Shown piece after piece: positions 1 through 8,160 of a stretch of 64,000 nt of DNA (position 1 is its first letter; the number at the start of each line of letters is the position of its first letter). Origin of the DNA: Ornithinicoccus hortensis (lineage in GTDB: Bacteria > Actinomycetota > Actinomycetes > Actinomycetales > Dermatophilaceae); assembly GCF_006716185.1 (NCBI RefSeq), contig NZ_VFOP01000001.1:682001-746000 (forward strand), given 5' to 3'. A program made the position numbers and the translations under genes. The notes below the pieces were generated by a model. That model did no database searches. It was given only the letters and a program-made list of their open reading frames with translations, and was not told where the DNA came from.

Positions 1-412
1 GCTGGAGATCGGCTTCCGGCTCGTCGAGACACCCGAGGGCGCGGCGGCACAGGTGTCCCCACCGGTGCAGCTGTCCTGCTACCGGATCGTGCAGGAGTCC
101 CTGGCCAACGTCCGTCGCCACTCGACGGCGACCCGGGCCAACGTGGTGGTGCGCGTCGCCGAGGACTGGGTGGAGGTCGAGGTCGTGGACAACGGCTCCC
201 CCCGACCGGGCACGTCCGGGACCGGCCTGGGACAGTTGGGTATGCGTGAACGGGCCCAACACCTGGGCGGACTGGCCGAGATGGGACCCCGCCGGGTAGG
301 CGGCTACCGGGTGCGGGTGCGCTTCCCGGTCTCCGGGACGCCGCCCACCGACCCGTCGGACGGTGCGGCCTCGGACGCGGGCGCGGCCCCGCTGGTGGAG
401 TCGGGGCGGTGA
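1..412 (+). CDS. Two-component sensor histidine kinase, C-terminal part (cut by window edge)
   Basis: The reading frame is open from base 2 and encodes about 136 residues of the C-terminal ATP-binding (HATPase_c) domain of a NarL/DesK-type kinase. The N box is visible as YRIVQESLANVRRH. A D-N-G motif and a G-T-G-L-G-Q-L-G-M-R-E-R segment follow, the G box of this family. The sensor region and the phosphoacceptor histidine lie before the window. The stop overlaps the GTG start of the response regulator (GTGA), so the two are translationally coupled partners. The last ~25 residues are an Ala/Gly-rich tail. The stimulus cannot be inferred. Confidence 0.9.
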   Translation, partial: LEIGFRLVETPEGAAAQVSPPVQLSCYRIVQESLANVRRHSTATRANVVVRVAEDWVEVEVVDNGSPRPGTSGTGLGQLGMRERAQHLGGLAEMGPRRVGGYRVRVRFPVSGTPPTDPSDGAASDAGAAPLVESGR

Positions 413-1128
413 CCGGGCCGATCCGGGTGCTGCTCGTCGACGACCAGCCGCTGCTGCTGTCCGGCTTCGCGATGATCCTGTCGACCGAGGACGACATGGA
501 GGTCGTCGGTCAGGTCAGCAACGGCCAGCTGGCCATCGAGGCGGTCCGCGAGCTGCAGCCGGACGTCGTGCTGATGGACGTGCAGATGCCGGTGCTGGAC
601 GGCATCGAGGCGACCCGGCGGATCGTCCCCGACAGTGACGCGAAGGTCGTCATCCTGACCACCTTCGACCGGGACGACTACCTGTTCGACGCCCTCGCGG
701 CCGGCGCGAGCGGCTTCCTGCTCAAGAATGCCGACCCGGACCACCTGGTCAGCGCGATCCGCACGGTGGCCGGCGGCCACGGGTTGCTGGCGCCGGAGGT
801 GACCCAGCGGGTGATCGCGCGGATGACCGGCGGGGATCCTGCGGAGGGCGCGGGGGCCACCGAGGAGGACTCCGGCGGCGATCAGCAGCCCGGGCAGGGC
901 GACCCCGAGTTGCGCGCCAAGGCCGACCTGCTCACCGACCGGGAGCAGGAGGTCCTCGGGCTGGTCGCCCAGGGCCTGAGCAACTCCGAGATCGCCGGCA
1001 CCCTGTTCCTGGGTGAGGCCACGGTCAAGACCCACGTGTCCAACATCCTGTCCAAGCTGCACCTGAGGGACCGCGTCCAGGCGGTCGTCTTCGCCTACGA
1101 GGCGGGGCTGGCTCATCCTGCAGGGTGA
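409..1128 (+). CDS. NarL/FixJ-family response regulator
   Basis: A 239-residue regulator. The receiver domain (about 1-125) has the acidic pair D11-D12, the phosphoacceptor D57 in VLMDVQMP and the conserved Lys in FLLKNADPDH. A linker rich in Gly/Glu/Gln (about 145-170) leads to a C-terminal LuxR-type helix-turn-helix (LTDREQEVLGLVAQGLS ... TVKTHVSNILSKL). Its GTG start lies inside the kinase stop. The ABC exporter 140 bp downstream is the natural candidate target, by analogy with the many actinobacterial kinase-regulator-ABC-2 loci; that link is inferred. Confidence 0.95.
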   Translation: MTGPIRVLLVDDQPLLLSGFAMILSTEDDMEVVGQVSNGQLAIEAVRELQPDVVLMDVQMPVLDGIEATRRIVPDSDAKVVILTTFDRDDYLFDALAAGASGFLLKNADPDHLVSAIRTVAGGHGLLAPEVTQRVIARMTGGDPAEGAGATEEDSGGDQQPGQGDPELRAKADLLTDREQEVLGLVAQGLSNSEIAGTLFLGEATVKTHVSNILSKLHLRDRVQAVVFAYEAGLAHPAG

Positions 1129-1205
1129 GGCGACCGCCCACCGCCGCCACGGCATACCGCCGAAGTTCCCCCTCGCGACTGATCTGTGCGCCACCCCCGC
1201 CTGCC

Positions 1206-1211
1206 TAGTGT
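1206..1211 (+). promoter_or_regulatory. Candidate -10 box of the ABC-2 exporter operon
   Basis: TAGTGT matches the actinobacterial TANNNT -10 pattern and lies in the 140-bp gap between the response regulator and the ABC ATPase, about 57 bases before the ATG. A good ribosome binding site (GAGGAGGGA) ends four bases before that ATG. No clear -35 element is visible. Confidence 0.4.
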
Positions 1212-1268
1212 GGGACCAGGCCCGGGCGCAGCAGCGTCCGGCGGAGGACGAGGAAGAGGAGGGACGCG

Positions 1269-2150
1269 ATGTTGAGAGTCAACGGACTCGTCCGACAGTT
1301 CGGCGACGTGCTCGCCGTCGACGATGTCGGCTTCGAGGTGCCCGCGGGGAAGATGGTCGGCTTCGTCGGCGCGAACGGCGCCGGCAAGACGACGACGATG
1401 CGGATGATCATGGGGGTGCTCGCCCCCACGGCGGGCGAGGTGAGCTGGCACGACCAGCCGGTGAACCGGGCGATCCGGACCCGCTTCGGCTACATGCCGG
1501 AGGAGCGCGGTCTCTACCCCAAGCAGCCGGTCCTGGACCAGCTGACCTACCTGGGCCAGCTGCACGGGATGAGCAGCGAGGCGGCCCGCAGCCGGGCCGG
1601 TGACCTGCTGGAGCGGTTCGGCCTCGGCGAACGCACCAAGGCCAAGGTGGAGTCGCTCTCCCTCGGTAACCAGCAGCGGGCGCAGATCATCGCCGCGGTC
1701 CTGGGCGACCCCCTGGCGCTGATCCTCGACGAGCCGTTCTCGGGTCTCGACCCGGCGGCCGTGGACCAGATGTCGGAGCTCCTGCGCGAGCACACCGCCA
1801 CCGGGGTGCCGGTGCTGTTCAGCAGCCACCAGCTCGACCTGGTGGACCGGCTGTGCGACTCGATCGTGGTGCTGCACAAGGGCCGTGTCGTGGCCCGGGG
1901 CGACGGCGAGGAGCTGCGGGCCGGGGCGCCGTTGCGCTACCGGCTCACCGTGGACCAGGACGCCGGGTGGGTGCGGGACGCCCGCGGCATCTCGGTCCTC
2001 GACCTGGACGGGCCGACCGCGCTCGTCGAGCCGGACGACGAGGAGAGCGCCCAGCACTTGCTGCGTGCGGCGCTGGAGCGGGGCGACGTGCGGGAGTTCG
2101 CCCGCGTCGTGCCGACGTTGAGCGAGATCTACCGGGAGGTGGCGGCATGA
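1269..2150 (+). CDS. ABC-2 type exporter, ATP-binding protein
   Basis: A 293-residue NatA-like ATPase. Walker A is GANGAGKT (34-41), the signature is the degenerate LSLGNQQ, Walker B is LALILDEPFSGLDP, and the switch His is in FSSHQLDL. The ~70-residue C-terminal extension after the nucleotide-binding domain is typical of the DUF4162 type. The start is set by the GAGGAGGGA ribosome binding site. The gene overlaps the permease gene by ATGA, so the two form one exporter. The substrate is unknown; the kinase/regulator upstream suggests drug or envelope-stress response. Confidence 0.93.
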   Translation: MLRVNGLVRQFGDVLAVDDVGFEVPAGKMVGFVGANGAGKTTTMRMIMGVLAPTAGEVSWHDQPVNRAIRTRFGYMPEERGLYPKQPVLDQLTYLGQLHGMSSEAARSRAGDLLERFGLGERTKAKVESLSLGNQQRAQIIAAVLGDPLALILDEPFSGLDPAAVDQMSELLREHTATGVPVLFSSHQLDLVDRLCDSIVVLHKGRVVARGDGEELRAGAPLRYRLTVDQDAGWVRDARGISVLDLDGPTALVEPDDEESAQHLLRAALERGDVREFARVVPTLSEIYREVAA

Positions 2151-3391
2151 GCACCCAGCAGACGACCGAACGTCCGACGGAGGGGACCCAGCCTGTGCAG
2201 GCAGCGGGGACGACCAGCGAGGGCACCCGACCGTGGGTGCTGGTGATGATGCGGGAGATCCAGGTCCGGATCACCGACAAGAACTTCCTGATGTCCACCG
2301 GACTCACCCTGCTGCTGGTCATCGGCGTCTTCGCGGTGACCGCGTTCATCGGGGGCGGCAGCTCCTCGGACACGGTGGCCGTGACCGACGACGAGGGGGC
2401 CGCGATCGTCAGCCAGGCCGAGACGATCCTGCAGGCCGACGACGCCGAGGCGAGCATCACCGCCCTGCGGGTCGCCGACGAGGCCGCCGGGGAGCAGGCC
2501 GTCATGGACGGCGACGCGGACGCCCTGCTCACCCCGAACGACAACGGCTGGACCCTGGGCGGCGACGGTGAGCCCGGCATGGACCTGACCAACCTGCTGT
2601 CCGACGTGGTCCGCGGCAACGCGATGACCGCCAACGCCGAGGCCGCGGGCACCACGGTCGAGGAACTCACCGCCGGGAGCGTGCTGACCACGGCCGACTT
2701 CTCGGGCTCGGACAGCGAGAGCCAGATCGTGCTCTACCTGGCCGGGATCTTCTTCGCCATGCTCTTCTACATGGCCTCCCTGATGTTCGGGATGGCGATC
2801 GCCAACAGCGTGGTGGAGGAGAAGCAGTCGCGGATCGTGGAGATCCTGGCGGCCATGATCCCGGTGCGCCAGCTGCTCACCGGCAAGGTGCTGGGCAACA
2901 CCCTGCTCGCCCTCGGGCAGATGGTCCTGATCACCGGCATCGGCCTGATCGGGCTCACCTTCACCGACTACGACCAGATGCTGCCCCAGATGTCCGGCGC
3001 GATCATGTGGTACATCCCGTTCTTCCTCGTCGGGTTCCTGGCGCTGGCCTGCATCTGGGCGGCCGCGGGCGCGATGGCCTCCCGCACCGAGGACCTCCAG
3101 TCCACGACGACGCCGCTGACGATGGTGCTGGTCATCATCTTCGTGGTCGGGATCAACCTGGAGGGCACCGCCGAGGTGATCGCCTCGTTCGTCCCGGTGG
3201 CCTCCACCATCCTGATGCCGCTGCGGATCCTGCAGGGCGGGGTCGACTGGTGGGAGCCGGCGGTGGCGCTGCTGCTCACCCTGGTCTTCGCCGCGCTGAC
3301 GGTGGCCGCCGGTGCGCGCCTCTACCGGCGCTCGCTGCTGCAGACCTCGGGCCGACTGTCCTGGCGCAAGGCCTGGACCACCGGCGACTGA
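2147..3391 (+). CDS. ABC-2 type exporter, permease protein
   Basis: About 414 residues, NatB/YhaP-like. An N-terminal polar segment is followed by one membrane helix (around FLMSTGLTLLLVIGVFAVT). A large extracytoplasmic domain of ~150 residues follows, then five or six membrane helices in the C-terminal half, including the conserved SVVEEKQSRIVEILAA element of ABC-2 permeases. The ATG start overlaps the ATPase stop. The same frame is open further upstream, but the overlap start and homology favour this one. It is the membrane partner of the preceding ATPase. Confidence 0.92.
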   Translation: MSTQQTTERPTEGTQPVQAAGTTSEGTRPWVLVMMREIQVRITDKNFLMSTGLTLLLVIGVFAVTAFIGGGSSSDTVAVTDDEGAAIVSQAETILQADDAEASITALRVADEAAGEQAVMDGDADALLTPNDNGWTLGGDGEPGMDLTNLLSDVVRGNAMTANAEAAGTTVEELTAGSVLTTADFSGSDSESQIVLYLAGIFFAMLFYMASLMFGMAIANSVVEEKQSRIVEILAAMIPVRQLLTGKVLGNTLLALGQMVLITGIGLIGLTFTDYDQMLPQMSGAIMWYIPFFLVGFLALACIWAAAGAMASRTEDLQSTTTPLTMVLVIIFVVGINLEGTAEVIASFVPVASTILMPLRILQGGVDWWEPAVALLLTLVFAALTVAAGARLYRRSLLQTSGRLSWRKAWTTGD

Positions 3392-3421
3392 GCCGGCCGC
3401 CGGGGCAAACCGCCGGCGACA

Positions 3422-3464
3422 GGGAGCGGTCGGGTGCGTGAACTCCACGCGCCCGGCCGCTCCC
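3422..3464. terminator. Hairpin terminator after the ABC exporter
   Basis: An 18-19 bp stem containing two G-U pairs closes on the loop AACTC (3441-3445). The left arm starts GGAGCGGTCGGG and the right arm ends CCCGGCCGCTCC. There is no U tract, as is common in high-GC actinobacteria. It sits about 30 bases after the permease stop. Confidence 0.65.
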
Positions 3465-3492
3465 CGTGTCGTGGCGGCCCGCGACGGACACC

Positions 3493-3498
3493 TACCCT
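3493..3498 (+). promoter_or_regulatory. -10 box of a leaderless HAD gene
   Basis: TACCCT (TANNNT) ends six bases before the GTG at 3505. The transcript would therefore begin at or next to the start codon, and no ribosome binding site is needed. This spacing supports 3505 as the start. Confidence 0.55.
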
Positions 3499-3504
3499 GG
3501 CGGT

Positions 3505-4332
3505 GTGGACTTCCCGATGACCGTTCCCCCCAGCCAGATGCTGGTCGGCCTCGACATCGACGGCACGATCCTGCACCACGACGGCACGATGACCGACCGG
3601 GTCGCCCGCGCCATCGCCGCCGTCGAGGAGGCGGGGGCGACCGTGGTGATCGCCACCGGCCGTTCGGTCGTGGCGACGATGCCGCTGCTGGAGCGGCTCG
3701 GCCTGGTGCGGCAGGGGGCGCATGCCGTGTGCTCGAACGGGGCGATCACGCTCGCCCTGGACCCGGGGGCGCCCGAGGGCTACGAGATCCTCGAGGCGGT
3801 CACCTTCGACCCCCGCCCGGCCGTCGAGGTGCTGCGGCGGGCGGTCCCGGAGGCGATCATCGCCGTCGAGGACGTCGGTGTCGGGTTCAAGGTCAGCGCG
3901 CCCTTCCCGCCCGGGGAGCTGCAGGGGGCCGAGCAGGTGGTCAGCCACGACGAGCTGCTCGTCGAGCCGGTCACCCGCGTCACCTTCCGGGACCCCAACG
4001 GCAGCTCCGAGGAGTTCGCCGAGATGGTGGCGCGGATCGGGCTGCACGGGGTGAACTACGCGGTGGGCTACACCGCCTGGCTGGACCTGGCGCCGGAGGG
4101 GGTCTCCAAGGGGTACGCCCTGGAGCAGGTGCGCCGACGGTTGCACGTGGAACCACCCGGGTGCGTCGCGGTCGGTGACCAGCGCAACGACCTGGAGATG
4201 CTGCGCTGGGCGGCGCTTGGGGTGGCGATGGGACAGGCGCCGCCGGAGGTGGTGGCGGCCGCCGACCGGGTGACCGCCACCGTCGAGGAGGACGGGCTGG
4301 CCCTCGTCCTGGAGTCCCTGGCCGGCCGCTGA
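3505..4332 (+). CDS. Cof-type HAD-superfamily phosphatase
   Basis: About 275 residues. Motif I is LDIDGTIL near residue 17 (nucleophile Asp and acid/base Asp). Motif II is the Thr in VIATGRS. The conserved Lys lies in VSKGYAL, and motif IV is GDQRNDLEML. A C2-type cap lies between motifs II and III. This architecture fits Cof/YbjI sugar-phosphate or cofactor phosphatases; the substrate cannot be told. I chose GTG 3505 because a -10 box ends six bases upstream. An ATG at 3517 and a frame open back to 3466 are alternatives. Confidence 0.88.
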   Translation: MDFPMTVPPSQMLVGLDIDGTILHHDGTMTDRVARAIAAVEEAGATVVIATGRSVVATMPLLERLGLVRQGAHAVCSNGAITLALDPGAPEGYEILEAVTFDPRPAVEVLRRAVPEAIIAVEDVGVGFKVSAPFPPGELQGAEQVVSHDELLVEPVTRVTFRDPNGSSEEFAEMVARIGLHGVNYAVGYTAWLDLAPEGVSKGYALEQVRRRLHVEPPGCVAVGDQRNDLEMLRWAALGVAMGQAPPEVVAAADRVTATVEEDGLALVLESLAGR

Positions 4333-4341
4333 CGGACGCAG

Positions 4342-4381
4342 CGGAGCGCCCGCCCCGATCACGGTCGGGGCGGGCGCTCCG
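4342..4381. terminator. Bidirectional hairpin terminator
   Basis: A perfect 17-bp stem (4342-4358 with 4365-4381) closes on a six-base loop TCACGG. It lies between two convergent genes, the HAD phosphatase and the substrate-binding protein, and can serve both. There is no U tract. Confidence 0.8.
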
Positions 4382-4405
4382 TGGTGCGGTAGGGGGACGT
4401 CCGGG

Positions 4406-5575
4406 TCAGTTGCCGCCCTCGTTGAGGGTGACCTCGATCGGCTCGAAGGCGTCTCCGACCAGGTCAAGGTCCTCGCCCTCCAGGCTGTCCAGCGCCGCCT
4501 GGATGTAGTCGTTGGTGAAGGCGTCCTCGTCGGGCGCGGCGGTGAGCACGGTGGCGCCGTCGAGGTTGGCGGCGCTCATCGAGATCTCCACGGTCTGGTC
4601 CCAGGCCGCCTGGTCGGTGATGCCGATCCCGTCCGGGGAGGGCCAGATCAGCTTGTTCACCTCGTTGACCATCCACAGCTGGTGGCTGGCGCCGAGCTGC
4701 GACCCGTGGTCGACGACGATCTGGGCGGTCTCCTCCGGGTTCTCCCGGGCGTAGACCCAACCCTTGATGACGGCACGCAGGAAGGCCTCGGTGGTCTCCT
4801 GGTACTCCTCGTCCTGCAGCTTCTCGGTGTTGGCCCACAGCGAGTCCTGCAGCATGGCGGTGCCCTCGTCGTTCCAGTCGATGACCGCGAAGTCCTCGGG
4901 GGTGTAGAGCTCCCCGGTGTCCGGGTCCACCGTCTCCAACAGCTGCGCGTACTCGTTGTAGGTCATCGCCTGGGCGGCGTCGATGTCCCCGGCCAGCAGG
5001 CCGGACATGTCGAACGCCTGCTGCACGAGCGTGACGTCGGTGGCCGGGTCCAGACCGGCCTGGGTCATCCCGGCGAACAGCTCGAACTCGTTGCCGAAGC
5101 CCCAGTTGCCCACGTTCTTGCCCGCCAGGTCGGCGGAGGTGGTGATCGGGCTGTCCGCCCAGGAGACCTGCAGGGTGCCGGACTTCTGGAAGATCTGGGC
5201 GATGCTGGTGATCCCGGCGCCCTGCTCCCGGCTGGCCAGCGCCTTGGGGACCCAGGCGATCGCGTAGTCCGCCTGGCCGTCGGCGACCACGGTCTGCGGG
5301 ACGATGTCGGCGCCACCCTCGCGGATGGTCACGTCCAACCCCTCGTCCTCGAAGTAGCCCTGGTCCAGCGCGGCGTAGTAGCCGGCGAACTGGCCCTGGG
5401 CGAACCACTGCAGCTGCAACGTGACGGGCGTGAGCCCGCCGTCGCCGGAGCCGCCGGAGGCCTCGCCGCCGCCGTCACCGTCGCCGCCCCCTCCGTCGTC
5501 ACCTCCGCACGCACTGAGCAGCAGCCCGCTGAGGGCCAGCACCGCCAGCGCGGTCTTCCTCCTCGTGTGGGACAT
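4406..5575 (-). CDS. ABC importer substrate-binding lipoprotein, NMT1/THI5-like
   Basis: A 389-residue lipoprotein. The signal peptide ends at lipobox LLSAC (Cys23), followed by a Gly/Asp-rich linker to about residue 48. A type-2 binding fold of the NMT1/SsuA class follows (VTLQLQWFAQGQFAGYYAA, GYFEDEGLDV). Proteins of this class bind small organic ligands such as pyrimidine derivatives or sulfonates. It is the last gene of the pyrimidine operon, so a pyrimidine, dihydropyrimidine or hydantoin ligand is the best guess. The start is supported by the ribosome binding site GAGGTAGGA. A 56-bp gap separates it from the permease gene. Confidence 0.9.
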   Translation of the reverse strand: MSHTRRKTALAVLALSGLLLSACGGDDGGGGDGDGGGEASGGSGDGGLTPVTLQLQWFAQGQFAGYYAALDQGYFEDEGLDVTIREGGADIVPQTVVADGQADYAIAWVPKALASREQGAGITSIAQIFQKSGTLQVSWADSPITTSADLAGKNVGNWGFGNEFELFAGMTQAGLDPATDVTLVQQAFDMSGLLAGDIDAAQAMTYNEYAQLLETVDPDTGELYTPEDFAVIDWNDEGTAMLQDSLWANTEKLQDEEYQETTEAFLRAVIKGWVYARENPEETAQIVVDHGSQLGASHQLWMVNEVNKLIWPSPDGIGITDQAAWDQTVEISMSAANLDGATVLTAAPDEDAFTNDYIQAALDSLEGEDLDLVGDAFEPIEVTLNEGGN

Positions 5576-5631
5576 TTCCTACCTCTTTCTGTGGTGACCC
5601 GGGTGGGTCGGGGGACGGGGTACGGGATGGG

Positions 5632-6387
5632 TCAGGTGGGCCGCCGGGAGGCGAGCCGTTCCAGGAGCAGGGTCGCGCCGTAGAACAACAGGCCCAGGGC
5701 GATCGAGGCGACCACGTAGGCCCAGGCGCGGGAGTAGCCGCTCTGGGCCGCCGCCCCGGCGATGCGGGAGCCGATGCCGTTCTGCAGGCCGCCGAAGTAT
5801 TCGGCGACCACGGCCGCGATCACCGCGAGCGAGGACGCGATGTTGAGGCCGGTGAAGACGAACGGGATGGCCCCGGGCAGGGTCACCGTGCGGGTCAGCT
5901 GCCAGGGGGTCGCCGCGTAGGCCCGCATCAGGTCGCGGTGCACCGGCTTGACCTGGCGCAACCCGCGCAGCGTGTTGAGGAAGACCGGGACGAAGACGAC
6001 CAGCCCGACGATCACCCGGCGTGGGCTCTCGCTGGTGGCGCCGAACATGTTGGACAGGACCGGGGCCAGCGCGACGATCGGCACGACGGCGGCGGCGGCG
6101 ACCAGCGGTGCCACCATCTGGTCCAGCCAGTCCAGGCGGGCGGCCAGGATCGCGGCGACCACGGCGAGCACCGACCCGACGACCAGGCCGACCAGGGCGT
6201 TGGTGCCGGTGGCCACGGTGGCGTCGATCAACCCGTCCCAGATCGCCCTGACCTGCTCCAGGATCTGGGTGGGGGCCGGCAGCAGGTATGCCGGGAGGGA
6301 CCCCGCCTTGACCAGCACCTCCCAGCCGACGAGGGCGAGCACCCCGAGCAGGACCGGGGCGAGCACCCGCACCAGGTTGCGGCTCAC
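5632..6387 (-). CDS. ABC importer permease (SsuC/ThiX-like), first of two
   Basis: A 251-residue binding-protein-dependent permease with about six membrane helices. The EAA-loop region is recognisable (AATPWQLTRTVTLPGAIPF followed by GLNIASSLAVIAAVVAEYF). It lies 10 bp after the ATPase gene. With the second permease at 7279-8160 it would form a heterodimeric channel. The start ATG is immediately followed by SRNLVRVLAPVLLG, a normal short cytoplasmic tail. Confidence 0.9.
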   Translation of the reverse strand: MSRNLVRVLAPVLLGVLALVGWEVLVKAGSLPAYLLPAPTQILEQVRAIWDGLIDATVATGTNALVGLVVGSVLAVVAAILAARLDWLDQMVAPLVAAAAVVPIVALAPVLSNMFGATSESPRRVIVGLVVFVPVFLNTLRGLRQVKPVHRDLMRAYAATPWQLTRTVTLPGAIPFVFTGLNIASSLAVIAAVVAEYFGGLQNGIGSRIAGAAAQSGYSRAWAYVVASIALGLLFYGATLLLERLASRRPT

Positions 6388-6397
6388 CGGAGGACCC

Positions 6398-7219
6398 TCA
6401 TCGGATGTCCACCCCGCGGGCGCCCTGGGCGGCCGGCTCGCCGTGCAGCTCCTCGCGCACGGCTGTGACGGCGTCGAAGAAGGTCTTGTCCTCGCGCAGC
6501 CCCTCGCCGCGCTGGTCGCCCAGCCGCACGTCGACGACGCCGGTGATCCGGCCGGGGCGCGGTGACATCACCACCACCCGGTCGGACAGGAAGACCGCCT
6601 CCGGGATGGAGTGGGTGACGAAGACGACGGCGGCACCGGTCTCGTGGGTGATCCGGACCAGCTCGGCCTGCATCCGCTCGCGGGTCATCTCATCGAGCGC
6701 GCCGAACGGCTCGTCCATCAGCAGCAGCCGGGGGTTCTCGGCCAGGGACCGGGCGATCGCGACCCGTTGCTGCATGCCGCCGGACAGCTGGTCGGGGTAG
6801 TGCCCGGCGAAGTCGGTCAGACCGACCATCTCCAGCAGCTCGGCGACCCGTCCGGCGCGATCCTTGCCCCCCGCCTTGTGCAGCTGGAGCGGCAGCTCGA
6901 CGTTGGCCTCCACGGTGCGCCACGGCAGCAAGCCAGCGCTCTGGAAGGCGATGCCGTAGTCCTGGTCGACCCGGGCCTGCCGGGCCGACTTGCCGAACAC
7001 CTCGATGGTCCCGCCGGTGGGGGTGTCCAGGTCGGCGACCAGCCGCAGCAGGGTGGACTTGCCGCACCCGGAGGGGCCGATCAGCGAGACGAACTCGCCG
7101 GCCTCGACCACCAGGTCCACCTGGTGCAGCGCCTCCACGCGGCCCCGCTTGGTGGAGAACACCTTGTCCACCTGGCTCACCCGCACGGCCGCGCCCGCGG
7201 ACTCCGTCTCACTCGTCAT
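6398..7219 (-). CDS. ABC importer ATP-binding protein (SsuB/TauB-like)
   Basis: About 273 residues. Walker A is GPSGCGKST, the Q loop is in AFQSAGLLPWRTV, the signature is LSGGMQQR, Walker B is LLLMDEPFGALDEMTRE, and the switch is FVTHSIPEA. This is the nitrate/sulfonate/taurine class of import ATPases. The start at 7219 has a GAGGGAGAA ribosome binding site. The same frame is open farther upstream, but that overlaps the permease gene in another frame and shows no homology. It energises the two neighbouring permeases. Confidence 0.93.
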   Translation of the reverse strand: MTSETESAGAAVRVSQVDKVFSTKRGRVEALHQVDLVVEAGEFVSLIGPSGCGKSTLLRLVADLDTPTGGTIEVFGKSARQARVDQDYGIAFQSAGLLPWRTVEANVELPLQLHKAGGKDRAGRVAELLEMVGLTDFAGHYPDQLSGGMQQRVAIARSLAENPRLLLMDEPFGALDEMTRERMQAELVRITHETGAAVVFVTHSIPEAVFLSDRVVVMSPRPGRITGVVDVRLGDQRGEGLREDKTFFDAVTAVREELHGEPAAQGARGVDIR

Positions 7220-7278
7220 ACGACGTTCTCCCTCGTCATGGCTCGGCCGCTCGGGTGGTCCCGGGTCACGGTCGCTGG

Positions 7279-8160
7279 TCACGCGTGCTCCTCGTTGTGC
7301 CGGTAGCGGGCCAGGAACAGGCCGAGCACGGCGACCAGGCCGGCCGCGCCCAGGCCCAGCAGCACGGCCCCGGCGATCGGGGACCAGGCCTTCGCCGGGT
7401 CGGCGGACCCGGACTGGGCGTACTCGATGATGAGGCGGCCGATGCCGCCCTTGTAGCCCGTGGACACCTCGGCGACGACCGAGCCCAGGATGGCTGCCGC
7501 TGACGCCAGCCGCAGGGCCGGCAACAGGTAGGGGACGGCCGCGGGTAGCCGGAGCCGGAGCAGCGTGGTCCACCACGACACGGCATAGGTGCGGAACAGG
7601 TCGACGTGCGCCTGTTCGGGGGCCTTCAGGCCGCGCAGCGCACCCACCGCCATCGGGAAGAAGGCCAGGTAGCTGGCGATCATCGCCACGCTCATCCAGG
7701 TCTCCCACTGCAGCGGCCCGAGGTGCAACCGGCCGCCCCAGCTGACGACCAGCGGTGCCAACGCGATCAGCGGCACCGTCTGGCTCAGGATCAGCCAGGG
7801 CAGCACCGCCCACTCGGCGACCTGGAAGCGCTGCATGAGCAGCGCCAGCAGCACCCCGATGACCGCGCCGACCAGCAGCCCCGCGCCGGCGGTGCCCAGG
7901 GTGACCAGGCAGGCCTGCAGCACCGCGACCCACACGGCGTCGGCGCCCGCGATGCTGGTGGCCGGCTCCAGGGCCCGGGTCACCATGTCCCACAGGTGCG
8001 GCATCCCGAGGTCGGTGGTGCGGGGCAGCACCGCCTGCCCGGCGATCGTCACCCCCTGCTCGGGGCCCACCGCCTTGTAGCCCTCCCACACCGCCGCGAG
8101 GGCGACCACGCCCGCTGCGCCGAAGGCCACCTGCCGCCAGCGCGTGCTGTCCGCCGCCAT
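7279..8160 (-). CDS. ABC importer permease, second of two
   Basis: About 293 residues with six or more membrane helices. The EAA region reads FRTYAVSWWTTLLRLRLPAAVPYLLPALRLA (shown here only as a landmark near residues 195-225), followed by ASAAAILGSVVAEV. It is larger than the first permease because of a longer N-terminal part and a loop after the first helix. Its ATG overlaps the stop of the luciferase-like gene (ATGA), which ties transport to the catabolic enzymes. Confidence 0.9.
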   Translation of the reverse strand: MAADSTRWRQVAFGAAGVVALAAVWEGYKAVGPEQGVTIAGQAVLPRTTDLGMPHLWDMVTRALEPATSIAGADAVWVAVLQACLVTLGTAGAGLLVGAVIGVLLALLMQRFQVAEWAVLPWLILSQTVPLIALAPLVVSWGGRLHLGPLQWETWMSVAMIASYLAFFPMAVGALRGLKAPEQAHVDLFRTYAVSWWTTLLRLRLPAAVPYLLPALRLASAAAILGSVVAEVSTGYKGGIGRLIIEYAQSGSADPAKAWSPIAGAVLLGLGAAGLVAVLGLFLARYRHNEEHA